From Desulfovibrio sp. (GTDB lineage Bacteria > Desulfobacterota > Desulfovibrionia > Desulfovibrionales > Desulfovibrionaceae), in the NCBI RefSeq assembly GCF_034006445.1, contig NZ_JAVESS010000001.1, forward strand, positions 62,001-126,000: a stretch of DNA of 64,000 nt, written 5' to 3'. Below the pieces are notes generated by a model. That model had not been told where the DNA came from, did no database searches, and was given only the letters and a program-made list of their open reading frames with translations. This document shows, one piece after another, positions 14,110 through 26,392 of the stretch (within the stretch, counting starts at the first letter, position 1; every line of letters begins with the position of its first letter). Position numbers and translations under genes: made by a program.

Positions 14110-14259
14110 TTACCTGGTTTCGCGATGCAACGTGTGCTTCTTGTCCCAGGGGCAATACTTTTTCATTTCCAGCCGACCGGTAGTGTTTTTCTTGTTCTTC
14201 CGGGTGCTGTAATTGCGGCGTTTGCACTCGGTGCAAGCCAGAAGTATGTTGATTCTCAT
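14110..14259 (-). CDS. rpmG: 50S ribosomal protein L33
   Basis: A 49-residue basic protein ([24 protein letters not shown] up to HTLHRETR) with the family's CxxC pair (TECK) and a single later Cys (KYCPWD). This gives three Cys, so one of the usual four zinc ligands may be missing. It contributes to the E-site side of the large subunit. The ATG at 14259 lies 4 nt after the tuf stop codon, and GAGTAGG overlapping that stop is the probable ribosome binding site, suggesting coupling to tuf. It precedes tRNA-Trp. Confidence 0.95.
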   Translation of the reverse strand: MRINILLACTECKRRNYSTRKNKKNTTGRLEMKKYCPWDKKHTLHRETR

Positions 14260-14263
14260 ATGC

Positions 14264-15457
<1,194 letters not shown>

Positions 15458-15668
15458 TGTACGTCTCCCTGGAGAAAATAATGTTTGCGTTTTACCTGCG
15501 TTACAAAAAAGTGCTTCAAGCTTTGCGTGTGTAACGCCTGCTCCTCGCGTAACGGCTGCGGCAGTGGAAAAAAACCGTTGGGCGGCCCGCTGTCCGCATT
15601 CAGTCCCTGGACACCAGGGAACGTGCATTGGCGGACGGGTTGACTGAGGGGGAGGAATTCAGCAGGAA

Positions 15669-15744
15669 TGGAGCGGGAAACGGGATTCGAACCCGCAACC
15701 CTCAGCTTGGAAGGCTGATGCTCTAGCCGTTGAGCTATTCCCGC
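15669..15744 (-). tRNA. tRNA-Gly (TCC anticodon)
   Basis: Cloverleaf on the minus strand with acceptor arms GCGGGAA and TTCCCGC, anticodon loop CTTCCAA (anticodon TCC) and T loop TTCGAAT. The body is 73 nt and CCA is encoded at 15669-15671. Confidence 0.97.
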
Positions 15745-15845
15745 ACGCTACCGTAGTTCCCCGACAGGCTCCCTGTCTCCTACAGCCAAGGCAGTTTTTT
15801 GTAACCAGCCACCACCCGTCTGATTTACGGAAGACGGAAAAGTGG

Positions 15846-15931
15846 TGGTGGAGGGGGGTGGATTTGAACCACCGAAGTCTTACGACGACAGATTTACAGT
15901 CTGTTCCCTTTGGCCACTCGGGAACCCCTCC
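15846..15931 (-). tRNA. tRNA-Tyr (GTA anticodon)
   Basis: Cloverleaf on the minus strand with acceptor arms GGAGGGG and CCCCTCC, anticodon loop CTGTAAA (anticodon GTA), a long variable arm typical of bacterial tRNA-Tyr and T loop TTCAAAT. The body is 83 nt and CCA is encoded at 15846-15848. Confidence 0.97.
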
Positions 15932-15984
15932 ACTCGTGCCGCTAAGGTAGGGCAAGTGTCCTTCCTTTGACCGGCGTAATTCTC

Positions 15985-16060
15985 TGGAGCTGGCGATGGG
16001 ACTTGAACCCGCAACCTGCTGATTACAAATCAGCTGCTCTGCCAGTTGAGCTACGCCAGC
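15985..16060 (-). tRNA. tRNA-Thr (TGT anticodon)
   Basis: Cloverleaf on the minus strand with acceptor arms GCTGGCG and CGCCAGC, anticodon loop TTTGTAA (anticodon TGT) and T loop TTCAAGT. The body is 73 nt and CCA is encoded at 15985-15987. It is the first gene of the tRNA-tuf transcript. Confidence 0.97.
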
Positions 16061-16071
16061 GGCAAGAGTGC

Positions 16072-16100
16072 TATTTAGCCACTTCCGACCTGCTTGGCAA
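16072..16100 (-). promoter_or_regulatory. Probable promoter of the tRNA-tuf operon
   Basis: On the minus strand TTGCCA (16095-16100) is separated by exactly 17 nt from TAAATA (16072-16077). Transcription would start about 5 nt before mature tRNA-Thr. It lies just downstream of the prmC terminator. Confidence 0.6.
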
Positions 16101-16102
16101 GT

Positions 16103-16129
16103 AAAAAATGCATTTTCCCGCATTTTTTT
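16103..16129 (-). terminator. Probable terminator of the lon-prmC transcript
   Basis: AAAAAATGC and GCATTTTTT arms (16103-16111 and 16120-16129) form an AT-rich 9-bp stem with an 8-nt loop, so the T run is part of the stem on either strand. A larger GC hairpin (GGGAGAG with CTCTCCC, about 16180-16218) lies between it and the prmC stop. Together they separate prmC from the tRNA-Thr promoter. Confidence 0.55.
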
Positions 16130-16225
16130 ATAAATTTCACTGCACAACCGTTATGCGCAAGCCCCCTGAATTATGGGGAGAGCCGCGTGAACCGCCACTT
16201 TTTGGCACGCTCTCCCGACAATGCC

Positions 16226-17104
16226 TCAGTGGGCCCGGTACGCCACGGTGCAGCGTTCAAGGCCAGCCATGTCCCGGTGGGTCACGGGAGCCTCAAAAAG
16301 ACTGTGGGCACGCAGCAGGCGGCGTGTTTCCGCACCCTGCGCCGCGCCGTGTTCCAGTAACAGGCAGCCGCCGGGCGCAAGCGCACTGGCCGCTGCCGTG
16401 ATGACCGCCTCAAGGTGGGCCAGCCCACCGGCAGGCGAAAAAAGCGCGCCATGGGGTTCGTGTGCCAGTACTTCAGGCATTACCATGGGACGCTCGTCTT
16501 CGGCAATATACGGGGGGTTGCTCGCCAGCAGGGCATATGCGCCGGGCGTCAGGGGCGGCCTGTACAGATCGCCCTCGATGCAGACAACACTCGCCTGCGC
16601 CCCCAGCGTCCGGGCATTGTGCCACGCCGTTTTCACAGCCTCACCGCTGATGTCCATGAGCAGGCCGCGCCAGCGGGGAAGCTCCAGGGCAAGGGTAATG
16701 CCAATGCAGCCCGAGCCAGTGCCCAGATCGGCGAAATGCAGGCCACGCTCCGTCAGTCTGCCCCCGGATTCAAGCTTTGCCGCTGCCTCAAGGGCTTTAT
16801 CTATTAGCAGTTCCGTCTCCGGGCGGGGAATGAGCGTGTGGGGTGTTACTCGAAAATCTCGCCCATAGAACTCCCTGCTGCCCGTTATGTGCGCCAGAGG
16901 CTCACCTGCCGCGCGCCGGGCCACAAGGGCGTCCAGGGCTTCCATCTCGCTGGCCGACAGCTGGCGGTCAGCCTGTGTGACGCAGCCTATGCGGTCAAGA
17001 CCGAGTACCTGGCGCACCAGCACATGCGCGCAAAGGCGGGGGCTGTCCACCCCCGCCTTTGTCATTTTTTGCGCGGATTCAGCAAGATACTGGCGCAGCT
17101 TCAC
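16226..17104 (-). CDS. prmC: Release factor glutamine methyltransferase
   Basis: S-adenosylmethionine-dependent enzyme that methylates the Gln of the GGQ motif in peptide release factors RF1 and RF2. The protein is 292 aa, normal for PrmC/HemK. It has the N-terminal helical domain that binds the release factor (about 1-85), the SAM-binding motif (FADLGTGSGCIGITLAL, about 125-141) and the catalytic NPPY (SNPPYIAEDE), the hallmark of glutamine or adenine N-methylation. It starts 5 nt after lon ends, so it is the last gene of that operon. In many bacteria prmC follows prfA; here it follows lon. Confidence 0.95.
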   Translation of the reverse strand: MKLRQYLAESAQKMTKAGVDSPRLCAHVLVRQVLGLDRIGCVTQADRQLSASEMEALDALVARRAAGEPLAHITGSREFYGRDFRVTPHTLIPRPETELLIDKALEAAAKLESGGRLTERGLHFADLGTGSGCIGITLALELPRWRGLLMDISGEAVKTAWHNARTLGAQASVVCIEGDLYRPPLTPGAYALLASNPPYIAEDERPMVMPEVLAHEPHGALFSPAGGLAHLEAVITAAASALAPGGCLLLEHGAAQGAETRRLLRAHSLFEAPVTHRDMAGLERCTVAYRAH

Positions 17105-17109
17105 AGGAT

Positions 17110-19731
<2,622 letters not shown>

Positions 19732-19749
19732 ATACTCTCCCTGACTGCC

Positions 19750-20439
19750 TTATATGGTCTGCATCTGCGTGATGCTGTAGCAGTCTCCCTCAGTAACGAT
19801 AACGTGATCCAGAAAGCGCAGGCCCAGTTGCGGTGCAAGTCTTTGCAGTTCGGCGGTGAAAGCTTTGTCCGCCTCGGAAGGCGCGGGGTTGCCGCCGGGA
19901 TGGTTGTGCACCATTATGATGCCGCTGGCCTTGCGCAGCAGCGCGGCCTCGAATACTTCTCTGGGCTGCATTGAAACCTCTGCGACACCGCCGCGCCGCA
20001 AACATTCCCAGGCGGTAAGCCTGTTGCGCTGGTCCACCAGCGCCAGCCAGCACTCCTCGTGCGGGCAGCCCGCCAACCGGCTCTGGGCCATACGGGCCAC
20101 AGCTTGCGGCGTGACCAGCACTTCTCTTTTGCGCATGGCCGAATCCACATAGCGGCTGCGGACTTCGCGCAGGACCCGAAAAAAGGTCATCAGTCCCGGT
20201 CCAAAACCGGGCACTGCAAGAAGTTCGTCGGGCCGGGCGTCCATGACGCCCCGGATGCTGCCAAAGCGCTGGAGCAATTCCTTGGCCAGAGGTTTGGTGT
20301 CCTTGCGGGTGAGCCCATAGCCCAACAGCAGTTCCAGAACCTCATAGTCGGCCACAGCGGCGGGTTCATGCTCGAAACGCTCACGCAGTCGGGTTCTGTG
20401 GCCTGCGTGCAGTTGTATGGTGCCTGGCTTTGCTGTCAT
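19750..20439 (-). CDS. radC: RadC family protein (JAMM/MPN+ domain)
   Basis: A member of the RadC (YicR) family, whose biochemical role is still unclear despite the old link to DNA repair. An N-terminal helix-hairpin-helix region (HAGHRTRLRERF...LLLGYG, DELLAVPGFGPG) is followed by the metal-binding JAMM motif HNHPGGNPAPSEAD. I choose the ATG at 20439 (MTAKPGTIQLHAGHR), 229 aa. The longer frame begins with TTG at 20511 and adds 24 non-conserved residues. Neither start has a strong Shine-Dalgarno sequence. It lies 18 nt upstream of lon on the same strand. Confidence 0.9.
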   Translation of the reverse strand: MTAKPGTIQLHAGHRTRLRERFEHEPAAVADYEVLELLLGYGLTRKDTKPLAKELLQRFGSIRGVMDARPDELLAVPGFGPGLMTFFRVLREVRSRYVDSAMRKREVLVTPQAVARMAQSRLAGCPHEECWLALVDQRNRLTAWECLRRGGVAEVSMQPREVFEAALLRKASGIIMVHNHPGGNPAPSEADKAFTAELQRLAPQLGLRFLDHVIVTEGDCYSITQMQTI

Positions 20440-20541
20440 AATGTAAGCAGTCTTGGAGGTTATGCAAGAGGCAGGGATATGACTATAGGGATTTTGCCCG
20501 TTTTGGGCCAATAAACAAAGGGATTTCTGTGAGCACGACGG

Positions 20542-21609
20542 TCATGGCCTGCCCTGAGCCCGGCCCTGGGCCCGGGCAAAAAGGGTCGTCATGCGCGTGG
20601 CCAGAAAATCCAGACTCTGTTCGGGACTGCGGCGGCCGCTTTTGACGTGCAGTTCGGCATCCACCACAAGGGACATGCCCTGCGCGATGCCTTCAGCCCC
20701 GAGGCGCTGGGCAAGCTGTTTTTTGGCCCCGGCTTCCTGGGGGCGCATACGAGGATTTTCACCAGCCTGGCACTGCCATAAAAGGCGCAGTTCACGGGCC
20801 AGCAGGGCCAGAAGCGAAAAGAGCAGGCTGTCGCCGTCCTTGCTGCGCGCAAGCTCTCTCCACACAGCGGGCAGATTGCCTGCCTGCATGTGGCGGATGC
20901 AGGCGAAAACGTCGCATTCCGGGCTCCACGAGGCTGTGGAAATCATGGCCAGGCTTATGTCCTGCTCCCGGCTGCCGGAAGCAGCGCCAGCGGCTTCATC
21001 AGCATCCAGCATGGCGGCGCGGAGCAGAAGCAGCTTTTCCAGTTCGTTTTCAATGGCCAGGGCGTCGGGCGGAACGGAGGCGCAGAACTGCTCAAGGGCG
21101 TCGGGTTCAAAGCGCAGGTTCAGCGTCTGGCAGCGCTGCAGCACGTGTTTTTTCACCGTGCGTTCATTGAGCCCTTCATGCCGCCATATCCAGCCCTGCT
21201 TGTCGGCAAAGGCCATGCAGGGCAATTTGCCGAGATGGGCCGGAATCTTGGGCTGGCCCCGTTCCCAGTTGACCTCAAGGCAAAAGAAGGGCCAGCACTG
21301 ATCCGAGGGGCGGGCCAGGGCGTGGGAGATCTTTTTCCATATTGCCGCCGGCCACTGGTTGGCCTGCCTGATAATCAGGGCGCGCGGAGCGCCAAAGAGC
21401 CCCTGAAGCGTCAGTTGCTCCCAGAAGCGCTGCGGCGGTTCTTCATCCCCCCAGTAGACATGCCTTTCCCACTGCGCAGGAGCGGTCTGGGGCATGAGGC
21501 CGCCTCCGGCTGCAGGAGGATGGGCTGCCAGCATCCTGTTGAGATGGGCGCGCAGCAGTTGTCCGTCAGGGCAGACAAGAAAGGAAAATCCTGGATGGGG
21601 AGTACTCAT
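20542..21609 (-). CDS. holA: DNA polymerase III subunit delta
   Basis: Clamp-loader subunit that opens the sliding clamp. The protein is 355 aa from the ATG at 21609 (MSTPHPGFSFLVCPDG), close to HolA length. It shows the family's weakly conserved AAA-like N-terminus (FWEQLTLQGLFGAPRALIIRQANQWP), the segment ALAIENELEKLLLL, and the C-terminal helical collar (SLLALLARELRLLWQ). The extended frame to 21675 is rejected because it lies inside a dispersed element (21631-21803). No clear Shine-Dalgarno sequence is visible, so the exact start is uncertain. It lies about 100 nt upstream of radC. Confidence 0.85.
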   Translation of the reverse strand: MSTPHPGFSFLVCPDGQLLRAHLNRMLAAHPPAAGGGLMPQTAPAQWERHVYWGDEEPPQRFWEQLTLQGLFGAPRALIIRQANQWPAAIWKKISHALARPSDQCWPFFCLEVNWERGQPKIPAHLGKLPCMAFADKQGWIWRHEGLNERTVKKHVLQRCQTLNLRFEPDALEQFCASVPPDALAIENELEKLLLLRAAMLDADEAAGAASGSREQDISLAMISTASWSPECDVFACIRHMQAGNLPAVWRELARSKDGDSLLFSLLALLARELRLLWQCQAGENPRMRPQEAGAKKQLAQRLGAEGIAQGMSLVVDAELHVKSGRRSPEQSLDFLATRMTTLFARAQGRAQGRP

Positions 21610-21630
21610 GTTTGTATGCCGTGCTGTTAT

Positions 21631-21803
21631 GGAAACGCTGATGTATTCCGTTTGGCGGCGTTGCTTCATTCTCAAAGTTTAAGGCACGCTCACTACGGCG
21701 TTTAACCGCGCAGGTAAACTGCGCTTGCGCCTTCGTAGCGGGCGTCTGCTCACGCAGCCGTCAGAGCAATTTAAAAATTAAATTGCTCTAATCAGTGCTT
21801 CCT
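21631..21803. mobile_element. Chimeric family-A short element
   Basis: The left end GGAAACGCTGATG plus about 38 nt matches the left end of the full family-A copies at 47898 and 61445. The right end AATCAGTGCTTCCT matches the A right end. The interior is different: it contains hairpin-forming sequence and a palindrome around AGAGCAATTT and AAATTGCTCT (about 21763-21790). Flanks are TTAT and TTAG. This looks like an A element whose core has been replaced, or a related non-autonomous element. It directly abuts the start of holA. Confidence 0.65.
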
Positions 21804-21867
21804 TAGAAAGAAAGCAGCCAAGAAAGTACCATACCGATAAACGCATTTTCAGGGAAGAGGAAAGGAG

Positions 21868-21897
21868 AAGGGGCGCTTTTTGAAAAAAGCGCCCCTT
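21868..21897. terminator. Perfect palindromic hairpin downstream of leuS
   Basis: AAGGGGCGCTTTTT (21868-21881) and its exact complement (21884-21897) form a 14-bp stem with a 2-nt spacer. It lies in the leuS-holA interval with no T run outside the stem. It is the second hairpin met by a transcript leaving leuS and is palindromic, so it could act on either strand. Confidence 0.5.
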
Positions 21898-22047
21898 TAC
21901 AGGTAGGTTTTGCATGGCCGGACAGCCCTGACCAGAGTGGATAAACTTTGATACGGCGTGAAGTCTGGTAGGCGCTGCCGTCGAAATTCCTGCCCCGAAT
22001 CAGAAAACGCTTTGTACTATGACAAGAGTTTTAGGGGGTGGGGGCGT

Positions 22048-22084
22048 GGGGGAGGAGACCCTTTTGCAAAAGGGTCCCTCCCCC
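22048..22084 (-). terminator. Large hairpin after leuS
   Basis: GGGGGAG and CTCCCCC arms enclose the perfect palindrome ACCCTTTTGCAAAAGGGT (22058-22075). It begins 49 nt past the leuS stop codon. No T run follows, so it may terminate weakly or protect the 3' end. Confidence 0.55.
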
Positions 22085-22132
22085 ACAAAGCCTTCCTCCC
22101 CACAAAGCACTTCTCCAGTTAGTCGTAATGGC

Positions 22133-24646
22133 CTAGTTGGCCACGATGTTGACCAGTTTGCCCGGCACCACCACCACCTTGCGCACGGTGAGACCGGCAA
22201 GATGGCGCTGTACCGAACTGTCGGCCAGGGCCGCGGCTTCCATGGCGGCCTTGTCCGCTTCGGCGGGAATTTCCACCGTGCCGCGCAGCTTCCCATTGAC
22301 CTGGAGCGCCACGGTAAGCATGTCCTGAGCCATGGCGGTCTCGCTCCATTGGGGCCAGATTTCTCCAGAAACAGAGGTCTTGTGACCAAGGCGTTCCCAG
22401 AGCTCTTCGCAGATGTGCGGCGTAATGGGGGCGAGCAGGGTTATGGCCGTGCTCATGGCAGAAGAGAACACACGCCGATCAGCCTCGCTCATGCTCAGTT
22501 TTTCCCGCGAAAGGTACATGGCGTTGACCAGTTCCATAACAGCGGCAATGGCCGTGTTGAACTGGAAGCGGTCGCTCATGTCTTCCCTGACCTTCTTCAC
22601 CGTGAGGTGTTCGCGGCGGCGCAGGTCGCGGGCTTCAGGGCTTGTGGCGTCCTGATCGGTGGCGGCGCAGGCCGTGAGGGGCAGCAGGCGTTCCTGCTCT
22701 TCCATAAACAGTCGCCATACGCGGCCAATAAAGCGTGAGGCCCCCTCGATGCCGGAATCGGACCAGTCAAAGTCCCGCTCGGCAGGGGCGGCAAAAAGGC
22801 AGAACAGGCGCACGGTATCCGCGCCGTATTTTTGGATCATGGTCGTGGGATCGACCACGTTGCCCTTGGATTTGGACATCTTGCCGCCGTCTTTAAGCAC
22901 CATGCCCTGAGTGAGCAGGTTCTTGAAGGGTTCGGCAAGTTCCGCCGGGAAGAAGCCCATGTCGCGGAGCACCTTGGTGAAAAAGCGGGAGTAGAGCAGG
23001 TGCAGGATGGCGTGCTCCACGCCGCCGATATACTGATCCACGGGCAGCCAGTATTTGATGGCGTCCGCGTCAAAAGGCGCTTGTGTGTCGCGGGCGCTGG
23101 TGTAGCGGGCGAAATACCAGGACGATTCCACAAAGGTGTCCATGGTGTCTGTTTCGCGCCGGGCAGGGCCGCCGCACTTGGGGCATGCGCAGTTAGCGAA
23201 CGAGGGGGTGTCGGCCAGAGGCGAGCGTCCGTCGCTGTGCGTTTTTACGTCCAGCGGCAGGAGCACGGGAAGGTTTTCTTCCTTTTCGGGCACAACGCCG
23301 CACGCATCGCAGTAGATCATGGGGATTGGCGAACCCCAGTAGCGCTGGCGCGAGATGTTCCAGTCGCGCAGGCGAAACTGCACGGTGGCCTTGCCCTTGC
23401 CTTCTTTTTCAAGGCTCTGGGCCACGGCCTTTTTGCCGTCTTCATTGGGCATGCCGTCAAAGGAGCCGGAATTGACCATGACGCCGTCAGCGGTGAAGGC
23501 CTCGGTCATGCTTTCCGAATCCAGCACCTCGCCAGCGGGGCTTATGACCACGCGCAGGGGCAGGTCGTATTTGCGGGCGAATTCAAAATCGCGCTGATCG
23601 TGGGCAGGTACGCCCATGACCGCGCCCGTGCCGTAGTCGGCCAGCACAAAGTTGCCGAGCCACAGCGGCACACGCTGCCCCGTGAAGGGGTGAATGGCGT
23701 AAGCGCCGGTGAAGATACCCTCTTTTTCCGCACTGTCGGACTGGCGGTCAAGGCGGTCCATATTGCGGATGCGTTCCACAAAAGCGCGCACTTCAGCAGC
23801 GTTAGAATAGTCCGCAATGAGCTTTTCCACCAGGGGATGCTCGGGAGCCAGCGTCATGAAGGTGACGCCGAACACCGTGTCGGGCCTGGTTGTAAAGACG
23901 TCTATGCCCTCTACGCCTTCAATGGCTTTTTCAAGGCCAAAGGTAATGGCCGCGCCTGTGGATTTGCCGATCCAGTTGCGCTGCATGGCGATGACGCGGT
24001 CAGGCCAGTCGCCTTCAAGCTTGTTGAGATCGTCCAGCAGTTCGTCGCCGTAGGCGGTGATTTTAAGAAACCACTGCGTGAGGTCTTTCTGCTCCACACG
24101 GCTGTCGCAGCGCCAGCACAGGCCGTCAATGACCTGCTCGTTGGCCAGCACCGTATGACAGGAAGGGCACCAGTTCTGCGGGGCTTTTTTGCGGTAGACA
24201 AGGCCCTTTTCAAACATGCGCACAAAGAACATCTGTTCCCAGCGGTAGTATTCGGGACGGCAGGTGGCGATTTCGCGGGACCAGTCGTAGGAATAGCCCA
24301 GGCGTTTCTGCTGGGCGCGCATATTGCGTATGTTGGCGTAGGTCCACTCGGCGGGGTGGGTATTGTTTTTTATGGCCGCGTTTTCAGCGGGCAGGCCAAA
24401 GGCGTCCCAGCCCATGGGGTGCAGCACGTTGAAACCCTGCATGCGCTTGCTGCGCGCCACCACGTCGCCAATGGAATAGTTGCGCACGTGCCCCATGTGG
24501 ATGTTGCCCGAAGGGTAGGGGAACATCTCCAGCACATAGTACTTGGGCTTGCTGCTTTCATGGCTGCAGGCAAAAGAATTGTCAGCCTGCCAGCGGGCCT
24601 GCCATTTTTCTTCTATAGCTTCGGGATTATAGCGTTCTTGTGTCAT
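22133..24646 (-). CDS. leuS: Leucyl-tRNA synthetase
   Basis: Class I aminoacyl-tRNA synthetase with an editing domain. The start at 24646 (MTQERYNPEAIEEKWQARW) gives 837 aa. An in-frame extension of 38 residues overlaps nusB and is rejected. The HIGH motif appears as HMGH (GNIHMGHVRN) and KMSKS as KMSKSKGN. Zinc-type Cys pairs (CPSC, CWRC, and CDAC with CPKC) lie in the insertion domains, and the CP1 editing domain spans about 220-410. The ATG lies 13 nt after the nusB stop codon, with only weak Shine-Dalgarno sequence. It is the last gene of the rib-nusB-leuS transcript. Confidence 0.97.
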   Translation of the reverse strand: MTQERYNPEAIEEKWQARWQADNSFACSHESSKPKYYVLEMFPYPSGNIHMGHVRNYSIGDVVARSKRMQGFNVLHPMGWDAFGLPAENAAIKNNTHPAEWTYANIRNMRAQQKRLGYSYDWSREIATCRPEYYRWEQMFFVRMFEKGLVYRKKAPQNWCPSCHTVLANEQVIDGLCWRCDSRVEQKDLTQWFLKITAYGDELLDDLNKLEGDWPDRVIAMQRNWIGKSTGAAITFGLEKAIEGVEGIDVFTTRPDTVFGVTFMTLAPEHPLVEKLIADYSNAAEVRAFVERIRNMDRLDRQSDSAEKEGIFTGAYAIHPFTGQRVPLWLGNFVLADYGTGAVMGVPAHDQRDFEFARKYDLPLRVVISPAGEVLDSESMTEAFTADGVMVNSGSFDGMPNEDGKKAVAQSLEKEGKGKATVQFRLRDWNISRQRYWGSPIPMIYCDACGVVPEKEENLPVLLPLDVKTHSDGRSPLADTPSFANCACPKCGGPARRETDTMDTFVESSWYFARYTSARDTQAPFDADAIKYWLPVDQYIGGVEHAILHLLYSRFFTKVLRDMGFFPAELAEPFKNLLTQGMVLKDGGKMSKSKGNVVDPTTMIQKYGADTVRLFCLFAAPAERDFDWSDSGIEGASRFIGRVWRLFMEEQERLLPLTACAATDQDATSPEARDLRRREHLTVKKVREDMSDRFQFNTAIAAVMELVNAMYLSREKLSMSEADRRVFSSAMSTAITLLAPITPHICEELWERLGHKTSVSGEIWPQWSETAMAQDMLTVALQVNGKLRGTVEIPAEADKAAMEAAALADSSVQRHLAGLTVRKVVVVPGKLVNIVAN

Positions 24647-24659
24647 GGGGCATACCGAT

Positions 24660-25154
24660 TCAGATGGAGGGATTGGCGGACGGGGCGAGCCTTTGCAGTT
24701 CGCCTGCATCAAGGGCCTTGGCCACGGCGTCGAGAATGCCGTTGATAAAATTCTTGGCATTGCCTTCGCCGAACTGGCGGCTTAGTTCCAGGGCCTCATT
24801 GATGGAGACCTTCGGCGGTACGTCGTTGCGGAACAAAAGCTCATACACGGCCAGACGCAGCAGTGTCAGTTCCACCCGGCCCATGCGGTCCACGCGCCAG
24901 TTGTGCGAAAAGCGGGTGATGGCATCGTCCAGGGCTGCGCTGTTGCTCCATACGCCCTGCACCAGTTCCCAGGAAAAGCCGCTGGCATCAACGGGAACGC
25001 CGCTTTCTTCGCTGCGCGCAAGGTTGTCCGGCGAGGTGCGGAAACTGCGGCGCAGCTCTTCAAGGGTGCGGGCCGGCGTGAAGGAAAGGCCGTACAAAAC
25101 CTGAAAAGCCAGTTCGCGTTCGCCGCGCCGTGTTGCATTCTTGGCCTTGGCCAT
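24660..25154 (-). CDS. nusB: Transcription antitermination factor NusB
   Basis: Binds boxA RNA with S10 to promote antitermination at rRNA operons. It is 164 aa from the ATG at 25154 (MAKAKNATRRGERELAFQVLY). The much longer open frame overlaps ribH in another frame and is rejected. Typical blocks are RGERELAFQVLYGL near the start, MGRVELTLLRLAVYELLF, and VSINEALELSRQFGEGNAKNFINGILD near the end. It begins 4 nt after the ribH stop codon. The ribH-nusB arrangement is common in bacteria. Confidence 0.95.
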   Translation of the reverse strand: MAKAKNATRRGERELAFQVLYGLSFTPARTLEELRRSFRTSPDNLARSEESGVPVDASGFSWELVQGVWSNSAALDDAITRFSHNWRVDRMGRVELTLLRLAVYELLFRNDVPPKVSINEALELSRQFGEGNAKNFINGILDAVAKALDAGELQRLAPSANPSI

Positions 25155-25158
25155 GGGT

Positions 25159-25629
25159 TTACAACTGCTCCATGACGCGGATGGTTTCCAGCATGGCGGC
25201 GGCAGCTTCCACGCCCTTGTTGCCAGCCTTGGAACCGGCACGCTCAATGGCCTGCTCGATATTGTCGCAGGTGAGCAGACCAAAACCGATGGGCGTGCTG
25301 TGCTCCAGCATGCAGTGGGCAATGCCCTTGGTGGCTTCGGCGCAGACATATTCAAAATGCGGAGTGCCGCCACGGATGACGGCGCCAAGGGCGAGAACGC
25401 CGTCGTATTTGCCGGAGGCCACGAGCTTTTTGCAAATCAGGGGCATTTCGAAAGCGCCGGGAATACGCACAAGCGTGATGTTTTCGGAGGCAAGGCCGTG
25501 GCGCTCCAGATAGTCGAGTGCGCCGCCCACCAGGCGGTCCACAATAAAGTCGTTGAAGCGGGTGGCCACAATGGCCACTTTAAGGCCCTTGGCGTCCAAC
25601 TGGCCCGCAATGGTTGTCATAGTGCTCAT
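25159..25629 (-). CDS. ribH: 6,7-dimethyl-8-ribityllumazine synthase
   Basis: Condenses 5-amino-6-ribitylamino-uracil with 3,4-dihydroxy-2-butanone 4-phosphate, the penultimate step of riboflavin synthesis. The start [10 protein letters not shown] at 25629 has a perfect GAGGAG site 6 nt upstream and gives 156 aa. Family signatures include [16 protein letters not shown], the PGAFEMPL loop, and [13 protein letters not shown] with the catalytic His. It lies in an operon with ribD and ribE upstream and nusB downstream. Confidence 0.97.
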   Translation of the reverse strand: MSTMTTIAGQLDAKGLKVAIVATRFNDFIVDRLVGGALDYLERHGLASENITLVRIPGAFEMPLICKKLVASGKYDGVLALGAVIRGGTPHFEYVCAEATKGIAHCMLEHSTPIGFGLLTCDNIEQAIERAGSKAGNKGVEAAAAMLETIRVMEQL

Positions 25630-25715
25630 GGCAACTCCTCGGCGCATGGTGTGCGCAGTTCATTCTATAGTGATACGATTGCAAAAACGACAGAGGGCAC
25701 GACCCCGGGTCACGC

Positions 25716-26387
25716 CTACAAAAAACCCTGACGCAGCAGAAAATCCATGTTCAGCCCTGAGGCTTTGGGCGCGGCGGTATCGCCGCTGGCGGCGGCAGCC
25801 CACGGACGCAGCAGGTTGCGCACGTACTTGCCGATGAGGTCAGTTTCCATATTGACGGCCACACCCGGACGCCAGTGCAGCATGGTGGTGCGCTTCTGGG
25901 TATCGGGTATGATGTTGACCTCAAGAAAATCCGGGCCGCAATCATTGACTGTAAGGCTGATGCCGTCAAGGGTCACCGAACCCTTGGGAATAACCTCGAC
26001 GCCAAATTCGGCGGGAAAGGCAATGCGGCAGCGCAGGGACTGGCCCGCCTGGCGCACTTCGCGCACAGTGGCCATGCAATCCACATGGCCGCTCACAAGG
26101 TGGCCGCCCAGGCGGTCGCCCAGGGCCAGAGCCCGTTCAAGGTTGACCAGATGCCCTGTTTGCAGCGTCCCCAAGGTAGTGCGCGAGAGCGTCTCACCTG
26201 AAGCGTAGGCCGTAAAGGTGTCTGCCCCGTGTTCTTCCACGGAAAGGCAGGCTCCGTTGACGGCAATGGATTCGCCATCCACAATGTCAGGCAGGGTAAA
26301 AAGAGGACGCAGGCAAATACGGCACTCGTTGCCGGTTTTGCGCAAGGAGCGCACCTCGCCCTGCCCCTGAATAATGCCTGTAAACAT
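25716..26387 (-). CDS. ribE: Riboflavin synthase, alpha chain
   Basis: Dismutates two molecules of 6,7-dimethyl-8-ribityllumazine to riboflavin. It is 223 aa, the usual size, with the tandem lumazine-binding barrels: MFTGIIQGQGEV at the start of the first and the internal repeat near GHVDCMATVREV. The conserved SGETLSRTTLG and GHLVSGHVD segments are present. It starts 5 nt after ribD ends. A spacer of 86 nt separates it from ribH; no ribBA gene is inserted there, unlike in many rib operons. Confidence 0.96.
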   Translation of the reverse strand: MFTGIIQGQGEVRSLRKTGNECRICLRPLFTLPDIVDGESIAVNGACLSVEEHGADTFTAYASGETLSRTTLGTLQTGHLVNLERALALGDRLGGHLVSGHVDCMATVREVRQAGQSLRCRIAFPAEFGVEVIPKGSVTLDGISLTVNDCGPDFLEVNIIPDTQKRTTMLHWRPGVAVNMETDLIGKYVRNLLRPWAAAASGDTAAPKASGLNMDFLLRQGFL

Positions 26388-26392
26388 GTGTC

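Noticed and set aside
24647..24760. N-terminal extension of leuS
   Set aside because: The extra 38 residues overlap nusB in another frame and do not resemble LeuRS.
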